Assembly: GCA_002315795.1 (NCBI GenBank)
Contig: DCIF01000031.1
Coordinates: 1-14,308 of the forward strand
Length of the DNA: 14,308 nt
Origin: Bacteroidales bacterium UBA1733
GTDB lineage: Bacteria > Bacteroidota > Bacteroidia > Bacteroidales > UBA3663
Direction: 5' to 3'
Position numbers and translations under genes: made by a program
The notes under the pieces: generated by a model
What the model was told of the DNA's origin: nothing
Database searches by the model: none
What the model saw: the letters and a program-made list of their open reading frames with translations, nothing else
Shown: positions 1-5,138 of the stretch, in pieces
Layout of the letters: each line of letters opens with the position of its first letter
Numbering within the stretch: the stretch's first letter is position 1

Positions 1-21
1 AGTAGGAAGCGGCCACCTTAC

Positions 22-56
22 AGGATCTGGACAGCTATAGTCCAGATCCTTTTTTT
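22..56 (+). terminator. intrinsic terminator abutting helicase start
   Basis: An 11-bp perfect stem (22-32 aggatctggac pairing with 40-50) encloses a 7-nt loop and is followed by an uninterrupted T run to position 56. This is a textbook rho-independent terminator for plus-strand transcription coming from the left. It ends only 6 nt before the helicase ATG at 63, and no TAnnTTTG promoter box lies between 1 and 62. It may therefore act as an attenuator in the helicase leader rather than simply closing an upstream gene. The upstream gene is outside the window; its stop could be the TAG at 3-5. Confidence 0.85.
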
Positions 57-62
57 ATTACA

Positions 63-1940
63 ATGGAACAGAACCAAGTTATCGAACAGGAGCCAGTACA
101 GGAAGCTCCCAATTTCAAGACATTTGCAGATTTAGGAATAGAGTATCCACTGCTTCGTGCCATCGAGGAGATGGGTTACGAGCATCCTATGCCTATTCAG
201 GAACAGGTCATCCCTGTCATTCTCGGTGAGGAACACCGTGACGTTGTAGGTCTGGCACAGACCGGTACCGGCAAGACCGCAGCCTTTGGCTTGCCTTTGC
301 TCCAGGGCATTGACATTGTCCCTGTCTATAGCGATTACCAGATCAAGAAAGATTATAAGACCGGCAAGTGGCTCGATCCGGAAGATGCGCCACAGCCACA
401 AGCCCTCGTTCTGGCTCCTACACGTGAGCTCTGTCTGCAGATTGCAGCCGATCTGCAGGATTATAGCAAATACCTCCGTGGCATTGCCATTCTTCCTGTT
501 TATGGTGGTAGCAGCATCGGTAGCCAGATAGGTGCGCTCAAGCGTGGCGTACATGTCGTGGTGGCTACTCCAGGTCGTCTTATCGACCTCATAGAACGTG
601 GTGCTGTGCGTCTTAACGAGGTCAGGACTCTTGTGCTCGATGAGGCCGACGAGATGCTCTCCATGGGCTTCCAGGAGGATATTGAGACCATCATGGGCAA
701 TCTGTCTGAAGATCATCGCACCATGCTCTTCTCGGCCACCATGCCAAAGACCATTGCCGAAATTGCCAAGAAGTATATGACTAATCCGGTAGAGGTGACC
801 ATCGGCCACAAGAACGAAGGTTCGGCCAATGTCAATCACGTCTATTACCTTGTGCATGCTAAAGATAAGTACGCGGCCCTCAAGCGTATCGTCGATTACT
901 ATCCTTCTATCTATGGCATCATCTTCTGCCGCACCAAGATGGATACTCAGGAGATTGCCAAGAACCTCATGGACGAAGGCTACAACTGTGACGCATTGCA
1001 CGGTGACCTCTCACAGGAGCAGCGTGATCTGGTGATGCGCAAGTTCCGTAGCCGTCATCTCCAGCTCCTTGTAGCTACCGATGTGGCTGCACGTGGTCTG
1101 GATGTTGACGATCTGACACACGTCATCAACTATGGTTTGCCTGACGATGTTGAGGTCTATACCCACCGCTCTGGCCGCACTGGCCGTGCCGGTAAGAAGG
1201 GAACTTCCATCTGTATCGTTCATATCAAGGAGCGTCGTCGTCTCAATGACATTGAGCGTATCATTGGCAAGCAGTTCGAGAAAGGCACCATTCCGACTAC
1301 CGAGCGCATCATCGAGAAGCAGCTCTTTGGTCTGGCCGATCGTCTTGAGAAGGTAGAGGTACTCGACGAGGAGGTCGATAAGTATCTCGATCCAGTTCTC
1401 AAGAAACTCGGCTGGCTCTCTTCCGAAGACCTCATCAAGCGCATCATGAGCCTTGAGTTCAATCGCATGCTCGAGTTCTATAAAGGATCGGAGAATCTTG
1501 ATATTCCAGAAGAGCGGAGACCTTCCCCAGCCCTCCCTCGTAGGGAGGGAGCGAAAGGTAACAAACGTGGGTCCGCCGAACCCGGCTTCACCCGCCTCTT
1601 CATCAACCTCGGTAAGCGCGATGGCATCTTCCCTAAGCAGCTTATCAGCCTGATGAATGCCAACGTACATCATCGCATCGAGATGGGTCGCATCGATCTG
1701 CTCACCAACTTCTCTTACTTCGAAGTTCCTGAGAAAGATGCTCGCTTTGTCATCAAAGACATGAATGGAGCCGACTGGAAAGGCCGTCGTGTAGCCGTCA
1801 GCCTTGCCAATGCCGACAGTTCGCCAGAAGAGAAGTCTGCCAAGAAGAAAGAACGTAAGACCTTCAAAGACAGCGAAAAGTCACACCGTGAGCCAAAAGG
1901 TGGCGACAGACCTTTCGAGAAGTATCGCAAGAAGAAATAA
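63..1940 (+). CDS. deaD: DEAD-box ATP-dependent RNA helicase with DbpA-type RNA-binding domain
   Basis: Cytoplasmic RNA helicase that uses ATP to open short RNA duplexes; family roles are ribosome assembly, mRNA turnover and cold adaptation. Seen in the 625-residue protein: Q-motif (F21...GYEHPMPIQ), Walker A AQTGTGKT 65-72, PTREL 119-123, TPGRL 169-173, DEAD 193-196, SAT 224-226, the ATDVAARGLD motif near 340-350, and HRSGRTGRAG from 368. A roughly 30-residue insertion lies between Walker A and PTREL. Residues about 505-578 (FTRLFINLGKRDG...) resemble the DbpA RNA-binding fold, and the C-terminus is a Lys/Arg-rich tail. ATG 63 is the first possible start after the in-frame TAG at 3, and later ATGs would cut into the Q-motif. 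Residues about 487-499 come from a palindromic repeat inserted in the linker. Exact subfamily (DeaD/CsdA versus DbpA) is uncertain. Confidence 0.95.
   Translation: MEQNQVIEQEPVQEAPNFKTFADLGIEYPLLRAIEEMGYEHPMPIQEQVIPVILGEEHRDVVGLAQTGTGKTAAFGLPLLQGIDIVPVYSDYQIKKDYKTGKWLDPEDAPQPQALVLAPTRELCLQIAADLQDYSKYLRGIAILPVYGGSSIGSQIGALKRGVHVVVATPGRLIDLIERGAVRLNEVRTLVLDEADEMLSMGFQEDIETIMGNLSEDHRTMLFSATMPKTIAEIAKKYMTNPVEVTIGHKNEGSANVNHVYYLVHAKDKYAALKRIVDYYPSIYGIIFCRTKMDTQEIAKNLMDEGYNCDALHGDLSQEQRDLVMRKFRSRHLQLLVATDVAARGLDVDDLTHVINYGLPDDVEVYTHRSGRTGRAGKKGTSICIVHIKERRRLNDIERIIGKQFEKGTIPTTERIIEKQLFGLADRLEKVEVLDEEVDKYLDPVLKKLGWLSSEDLIKRIMSLEFNRMLEFYKGSENLDIPEERRPSPALPRREGAKGNKRGSAEPGFTRLFINLGKRDGIFPKQLISLMNANVHHRIEMGRIDLLTNFSYFEVPEKDARFVIKDMNGADWKGRRVAVSLANADSSPEEKSAKKKERKTFKDSEKSHREPKGGDRPFEKYRKKK
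1521..1558 (+). repeat. palindromic repeat inserted in frame in helicase linker
   Basis: The core is an 8-bp perfect inverted repeat (1531-1538 ccctccct against 1542-1549) with a 3-nt loop, flanked by outer complementary ends cctt 1521-1524 and aagg 1555-1558. It encodes the helicase peptide RPSPALPRREGAKG in the linker between helicase core and RNA-binding domain. The composition (C runs then G runs) differs from the rest of the gene, and the stretch is also open on the opposite strand. It resembles the dispersed palindromic elements of Bacteroidota genomes that leave LPRREG-like peptides in proteins (recollection, not searched). No second copy was noticed in this window. Confidence 0.7.
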
Positions 1941-1974
1941 CATTCATGAATTTAAACGAGGTTTCATGGACAAT

Positions 1975-2008
1975 GAAAGCCACATTCCATTTTCGGAATG
2001 TGGCTTTC
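1975..2008 (+). terminator. strong hairpin downstream of helicase, possible terminator
   Basis: A 14-bp perfect stem (1975-1988 gaaagccacattcc with 1995-2008) has a 6-nt loop and starts 34 nt after the helicase stop. The 3' flank gtcttct is only weakly T-rich, so it may be a transcript-end stabilising hairpin or an imperfect terminator. Its position fits the end of the helicase mRNA. Confidence 0.55.
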
Positions 2009-2017
2009 GTCTTCTCC

Positions 2018-2049
2018 GAAACCGGATTCTGATTTCTCTTTCCGGTTTC
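2018..2049. repeat. hairpin with 9-bp stem, function unknown
   Basis: Perfect inverted repeat 2018-2026 (gaaaccgga) with 2041-2049, enclosing a 14-nt pyrimidine-rich loop. It has no T run after it on either strand. It lies between the helicase-end hairpin and a longer palindrome in a stretch without a gene. Confidence 0.5.
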
Positions 2050-2057
2050 AGAGGTCT

Positions 2058-2093
2058 CGAATATCAACACATCCGCGGATGTGTTGATATTCG
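2058..2093. repeat. perfect 36-bp palindrome without spacer
   Basis: The left arm cgaatatcaacacatccg (2058-2075) is followed directly by its exact reverse complement (2076-2093), with no loop. The symmetry stops abruptly on both sides. Such a dyad could be a dimeric protein site, a cruciform, or part of a structured transcript; no family was recognised. It lies in the gene-free stretch 1941-2216 between the helicase and the converging tRNA gene. Confidence 0.8.
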
Positions 2094-2168
2094 TGCTGAA
2101 GAAACGGACGTTGCACAAATGGGATGTCCCTTCGTTGCTGGAGAAACATATTGCCCAAAACGCTATAA

Positions 2169-2206
2169 CAAAAAACTCACCATCCAAACGGGTGGTGAGT
2201 TTTTTG
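2169..2206 (-). terminator. terminator after tRNA-Gly (possibly bidirectional)
   Basis: A 13-bp stem (2169-2181 with 2194-2206) carries A runs on one arm and T runs on the other, with GC-richer pairs towards the 12-nt loop. Read on the minus strand, it lies about 10 nt after the 3' end of the tRNA and ends in TTTTTTG, so it should close the TPR-ribH-tRNA transcript. Because the stem itself contains A6/T6, it could also stop plus-strand transcription from the helicase side. Confidence 0.8.
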
Positions 2207-2216
2207 TTTGAGTAGG

Positions 2217-2289
2217 AGCGGCTTACGGGACTCGAACCCGCGACCCTCGGCTTGGGAAGCCAATGCTCTACCAACTGAGCTAAAACCGC
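2217..2289 (-). tRNA. tRNA-Gly (anticodon CCC)
   Basis: A 73-nt cloverleaf reads on the minus strand. The acceptor arm GCGGTTT pairs with AAGCCGC (one G-U), the D stem is GCTC/GAGC with loop AGTTGGTA, the anticodon stem is TTGGC/GCCGA with loop TTCCCAA, and the T arm contains GGTTCGAGTCC. Anticodon positions 34-36 are CCC, reading GGG. The discriminator is T, usual for bacterial tRNA-Gly. The next bases are CCT, so the CCA end is not encoded and must be added by the CCA-adding enzyme. The gene begins 7 nt after the ribH stop, with no TAnnTTTG box in between, which suggests cotranscription with ribH. Confidence 0.95.
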
Positions 2290-2296
2290 AACAGTA

Positions 2297-2776
2297 TCAA
2301 TAGTTGACCAGACTGGCCATCATGTTGACCATCTTGAGTGCAGCAAGTGCACACTCTGTACCTGCGTTATCCTTGACCAGTGCGTACTGACGGGCTTCAT
2401 CAAGTGTCTCTGTGGTGAGGACACCATGGATGAATGGGATATCACTGTGGAGGTTGAGGTGGGTGAGGCCTTGGGTCACGCTCTGGCAGATGGTGTCATA
2501 CTGGGGATTGTCCTGCTTTACGACACAGCCGAGGACGATGACAGCACTTGGCTCCATGACAATTGACATCTGACGTGCTGCAAATGGGAGTTCCATGGCT
2601 CCTGGCACGTGGGCAATGTAAATGTCGTTTTCCTCTACTCCGCACTCGTTAAGCTTAGCTACTGCCTGCTTTAGAAGTGCATTACTAATCTCGGGTTGCC
2701 AGTCGGATACTACGATGCCGATGCTGGCGTCAGTACTGTTTGTGGGGCATTCCGCCGCCACAGGGTCAGGGTTCAT
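2297..2776 (-). CDS. ribH: 6,7-dimethyl-8-ribityllumazine synthase, atypical active site
   Basis: Family role: condenses 5-amino-6-ribitylamino-uracil with 3,4-dihydroxy-2-butanone 4-phosphate, the penultimate step of riboflavin synthesis, in the cytoplasm as a pentamer or 60-mer. Seen: 159 residues (normal length), GIVVSDW 20-26, VPGAMELP 57-64, GCVVKQDNPQYD 83-94 and GVLTT 118-122. In canonical enzymes the segment after GCV reads roughly RGxTPHFD with a catalytic His; here that position is Gln92 (codon CAG). The phosphate-binding segment usually written ERAGxKxGNKG is ARQYALVKDNAG, so the conserved Arg (Bacillus Arg127) aligns with Gln130. The fold is clear but activity is doubtful. It lies 119 bp after the TPR gene and just before tRNA-Gly on the same strand. 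Start ATG 2776 leaves a 15-18 residue N-terminal lead, as in homologues. Confidence 0.88.
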   Translation of the reverse strand: MNPDPVAAECPTNSTDASIGIVVSDWQPEISNALLKQAVAKLNECGVEENDIYIAHVPGAMELPFAARQMSIVMEPSAVIVLGCVVKQDNPQYDTICQSVTQGLTHLNLHSDIPFIHGVLTTETLDEARQYALVKDNAGTECALAALKMVNMMASLVNY

Positions 2777-2805
2777 TGTTTTTTTGAAAAAAGTTGTTAG
2801 TTAAA

Positions 2806-2887
2806 AGTTATTAGTTAATAGTAGTCAGTGAAAGAAATCCGGCTGATGAATGGGAATATCCTAACTAATAACTATTAACTGATAACT
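2806..2887. repeat. imperfect inverted repeat between ribH and TPR gene
   Basis: A 16-bp AT-rich arm agttattagttaatag (2806-2821) recurs as its reverse complement with one mismatch at 2872-2887, about 50 bp away. Further TTAGTTA/TAACTAA words flank both arms. It fills most of the 119-bp gap between the two minus-strand genes. It may form a stem in the shared transcript, or be a small dispersed repeat. No TAnnTTTG promoter box for ribH was seen here. Confidence 0.5.
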
Positions 2888-2895
2888 TGAGAGAG

Positions 2896-3555
2896 TTACT
2901 TTACTCGCTCAATATACTTGTCAATGGTCTGAGCTGACATGGTCTCTGCCCAGTTATCCTTGATAGCCTGATATGCCTTGAGAGCAGAAGCGTTGTCACC
3001 AGCAGCCTCATATGCGAGACCTGCCTTCTTGAGGTAGAGTGGGCTGAACTGAGCGTTGTCGGCAGCCTTAGCAGCCTTCTCGAAGAGCTCTGCAGCCTTC
3101 TTGTTGTCTGGGTTCTCCTGATTTACGAGGCAGTCGCCCTGTGCTGCAAGTACAGCTGGTGCGATGACATTGTCGTTGCCAGAGAAATCATTGAGAAGCT
3201 CGATAGCCTCAGCATACTTGCCAAGCTCCTTGTTGCAGAGACCAGCGTATGCCTTAGCGAGATTGCCAGCCTTGGTTGAGCCGTACTCGTCGATCACAGC
3301 CTCGAAGCCCTCAAGTGCCTGCTCGTACTGACCCTGCTCGAAAAGGAGCTGTGAGGTCCAGATCTCGTCCTGAGCCTTCTCGTTGTTGCTGTCGCTGAGC
3401 TTGTTCCAACCCCAGACTGCTGCTACGATCACGATGATAGCAGCGAAAACATACATGATGTTGTTCTTGTTCTTCTCTACAAACTGCTCTGTCTTGCTGA
3501 GAGCTGCGTCAACTTCCTGTACGGTGTTGTCAACGTTCTTTGTGTTATTTGCCAT
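2896..3555 (-). CDS. YfgM-like inner-membrane TPR protein
   Basis: Seen in 219 residues: a charged cytoplasmic N-terminus (1-32), one hydrophobic membrane segment (about 33-50, IMYVFAAIIVIVAAVWGW), then an Ala/Glu-rich helical region with repeated TPR-like pairs, e.g. LLFEQGQYEQALEGFEAVI, AKAYAGLCNKELGKYAEAI and AGLAYEAAGDNASALKAY. This one-TM-plus-TPR layout matches the YfgM family (TPR_21 type), which in proteobacteria sits beside the SecYEG translocon and helps periplasmic chaperone hand-over; the same role here is inference. The gene is first in a minus-strand unit with ribH and tRNA-Gly and has a good promoter (-7 box at 3626-3633), giving a leader of about 65 nt. ATG 3555 is followed by a normal, charged N-terminus. 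Confidence 0.85.
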   Translation of the reverse strand: MANNTKNVDNTVQEVDAALSKTEQFVEKNKNNIMYVFAAIIVIVAAVWGWNKLSDSNNEKAQDEIWTSQLLFEQGQYEQALEGFEAVIDEYGSTKAGNLAKAYAGLCNKELGKYAEAIELLNDFSGNDNVIAPAVLAAQGDCLVNQENPDNKKAAELFEKAAKAADNAQFSPLYLKKAGLAYEAAGDNASALKAYQAIKDNWAETMSAQTIDKYIERVK

Positions 3556-3625
3556 TTTCTTATTTTGTATTTATTATTTTCTCGATGTGGATGCTAAGGT
3601 CGGGAAATCGACACATTTAGCGGCG

Positions 3626-3655
3626 CAAATTTACTATATTTTATTGAATAAACAA
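3626..3655 (-). promoter_or_regulatory. Bacteroidota-type promoter for TPR-ribH-tRNA unit
   Basis: Read on the minus strand, TAAATTTG (3633-3626) matches the TAnnTTTG -7 consensus exactly. A TTG (3655-3653) lies 19 nt upstream, as expected for the -33 element. It directs transcription towards the TPR gene and faces away from the recF promoter. Confidence 0.7.
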
Positions 3656-3706
3656 TGTTTTTTAAGAAAAAAAACGGTGTTTCGTCTTTTTTTCGATAGA
3701 ATTTTG

Positions 3707-3714
3707 TATCTTTG
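3707..3714 (+). promoter_or_regulatory. promoter -7 box for recF operon
   Basis: TATCTTTG matches TAnnTTTG exactly and lies 24 nt before the recF ATG, giving a very short leader. The -33 region is T-rich but lacks a clear TTTG at the right distance. It is back-to-back with the TPR/ribH promoter, so the 183-bp gap 3556-3738 holds two divergent promoters. Confidence 0.65.
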
Positions 3715-3738
3715 CCACATTAAATTTATATTTTCCGA

Positions 3739-4833
3739 ATGAAACTCGAACACATCTCGATAGTTAACTATAAGAACATACGTGAGGCCGACCTGCATTT
3801 TTCGCCAGGGGTGAACTGTCTGGTGGGAATGAACGGCATGGGTAAAACCAATCTGCTTGATGCCATCTACTACCTCTCGTTCTGTAAGAGTTTCAATGGC
3901 GTGAACGACAGTCAGCTGATGACGCATGGCGAGGATTTCTTTATGCTGCATGGGAACTATGAGCTCAACGGACAGGCCGAGGAGATCAAGTGTGGATATA
4001 AGCTGAAGTCGAAGAAATCGTTCAAGCGCGATGGAAAAGAATACCAGCGACTGAGTGACCATATCGGCCTGTTGCCCATCGTAATGCTGACCCCTTCGGA
4101 CAGTGTGCTGCTGCAGGGTGGAAGTGAGGAGCGAAGGCGTTTTATGGATATGGTAATCAGTCAGTTCAATAAGTCGTATCTGAATGCGCTGATACGCTAT
4201 AATCACGCACTGCAACAGCGGAACAGTCTGCTGAAGCAGGAACCTCCGTGCACCGATCCGCTGCTCTATCAGGCCTGTGAGGAACAGATGGACTTCTACG
4301 GCCGTCAGATCTTTGAGGCCAGACGCCAGTTTGTAGATGATTTTACTCCTGTCTTCCAGGAGTTCTACAGCCAGATCTCGATGGACCGTGAGCAAGTGAG
4401 TCTGACTTATACTTCGCACTATCACAGCAGCGAGAGTCTGCAACCTCTGCTTAATGCCGTTCGTGGCCGAGATCTGGCTTTAGGATACACGACCCGTGGC
4501 ATCCACAAAGACGATCTGGAGATGCATCTGGGAGACTATCAGATGAAGCAACTGGGAAGCCAGGGACAGAACAAGACCTTCCTGGTGGGATTGAAGATGG
4601 CGCAATTTGATTTCCTGAGGCGTATGGGTCACACAACACCGATCCTGCTGCTCGATGATATCTTTGATCGTCTGGATGGTGACCGAGTGGAGCAGATCAT
4701 CCGACTGGTGGCCAGTGACCGTTTTGGTCAGATTTTCATCACAGACACCAACCGCGAGTATCTGGACCGAATCATTGACCGTGTGACGGATGACTATAAG
4801 CTCTTCACTGTCTCATCTGGAACTTTTATATAA
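3739..4833 (+). CDS. recF: DNA recombination/repair ATPase RecF
   Basis: RecF is a cytoplasmic SMC-like ATPase that works with RecO and RecR to load RecA at single-strand gaps. Seen in 364 residues (normal length): the N-terminal start KLEHISIVNYKNIREADL typical of RecF, Walker A GMNGMGKT 30-37, the ABC signature region SQGQNKT from residue 274, Walker B ILLLDD 302-307 followed by IFDRLD, and the C-terminal IFITDTN strand. The helical mid-region (about 130-240) lacks a long coiled coil, as expected for RecF rather than SMC. It has its own promoter and is followed 8 nt later by the DciA-like gene and then the TonB receptor, probably one operon. Confidence 0.97.
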   Translation: MKLEHISIVNYKNIREADLHFSPGVNCLVGMNGMGKTNLLDAIYYLSFCKSFNGVNDSQLMTHGEDFFMLHGNYELNGQAEEIKCGYKLKSKKSFKRDGKEYQRLSDHIGLLPIVMLTPSDSVLLQGGSEERRRFMDMVISQFNKSYLNALIRYNHALQQRNSLLKQEPPCTDPLLYQACEEQMDFYGRQIFEARRQFVDDFTPVFQEFYSQISMDREQVSLTYTSHYHSSESLQPLLNAVRGRDLALGYTTRGIHKDDLEMHLGDYQMKQLGSQGQNKTFLVGLKMAQFDFLRRMGHTTPILLLDDIFDRLDGDRVEQIIRLVASDRFGQIFITDTNREYLDRIIDRVTDDYKLFTVSSGTFI

Positions 4834-4841
4834 CTTACATT

Positions 4842-5132
4842 TTGCAACGCAAAAACGAACAGTCGATAGGAGAGATACTACGTGAGTATCTAAAGATTAC
4901 GCAACTCGAAAATCATGTCTTCGAGGGGCGTATTGGTGCGTTGTGGCAGGAGACGTTAGGCCCTGTGATCACGAAGGAGACAGAGCGCATACATCTCTCT
5001 GGCGGTACGTTGTTTGTGTCGCTCCGATCTCCATCGCTCAAGAATGAGATCATGATGCGAAGGACGGCAATACGCATCGCGCTGAATGAAAAATTAGGTG
5101 GAGAAATAATAAAACAAGTAGTGATACGTTGA
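4842..5132 (+). CDS. DciA-like DUF721 protein, TTG start
   Basis: A 96-residue protein of the DUF721/DciA family. DciA is the ancestral loader of the replicative helicase DnaB in bacteria without DnaC; the same role is plausible here. Seen: N-terminal helix IGEILREYLKITQLENHVFEGRIGALWQ, then a KH-like stretch with the typical TLFVSLRSPSLKNEIMMRR segment (LxVxxxSPxLxxEL pattern). The start is TTG at 4842: no in-frame ATG occurs before Met71, and homologues start with a similar M-x-R-K sequence (recollection). It sits 8 nt after recF, the common neighbourhood of this family, and 6 nt before the TonB receptor, so it is translated from the recF mRNA. Confidence 0.82.
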   Translation: MQRKNEQSIGEILREYLKITQLENHVFEGRIGALWQETLGPVITKETERIHLSGGTLFVSLRSPSLKNEIMMRRTAIRIALNEKLGGEIIKQVVIR

Positions 5133-5138
5133 TATTAC

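Noticed and set aside
1..13. Similarity of the window start (agtaggaagcggc) to the tRNA 3' flank at 2211-2222 (agtaggagcggc)
   Set aside because: The likeness covers only about 12 bases with a gap and no tRNA arms follow at position 1, so a truncated tRNA or att-type duplication is not supported.
132..1001. 289-residue open frame on the minus strand inside the helicase gene
   Set aside because: It is antisense to a fully conserved helicase with all motifs; the frame stays open because of the gene's codon pattern and its product has no recognisable features.
1804..2211. Plus-strand frame running from the helicase 3' end through the hairpin region
   Set aside because: It is an out-of-frame shadow of the helicase tail that continues through palindromes; no start context and no recognisable domain.
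1864..2274. Minus-strand frame starting MVEHWLPKPRVAGSSPVSR
   Set aside because: This N-terminus is the well-known false translation of a tRNA gene; it reads through tRNA-Gly and the hairpin region.
3634..4443. 269-residue open frame on the minus strand across recF
   Set aside because: It overlaps the recF promoter and coding sequence, the sense frame is clearly RecF, and the antisense product shows no family features.
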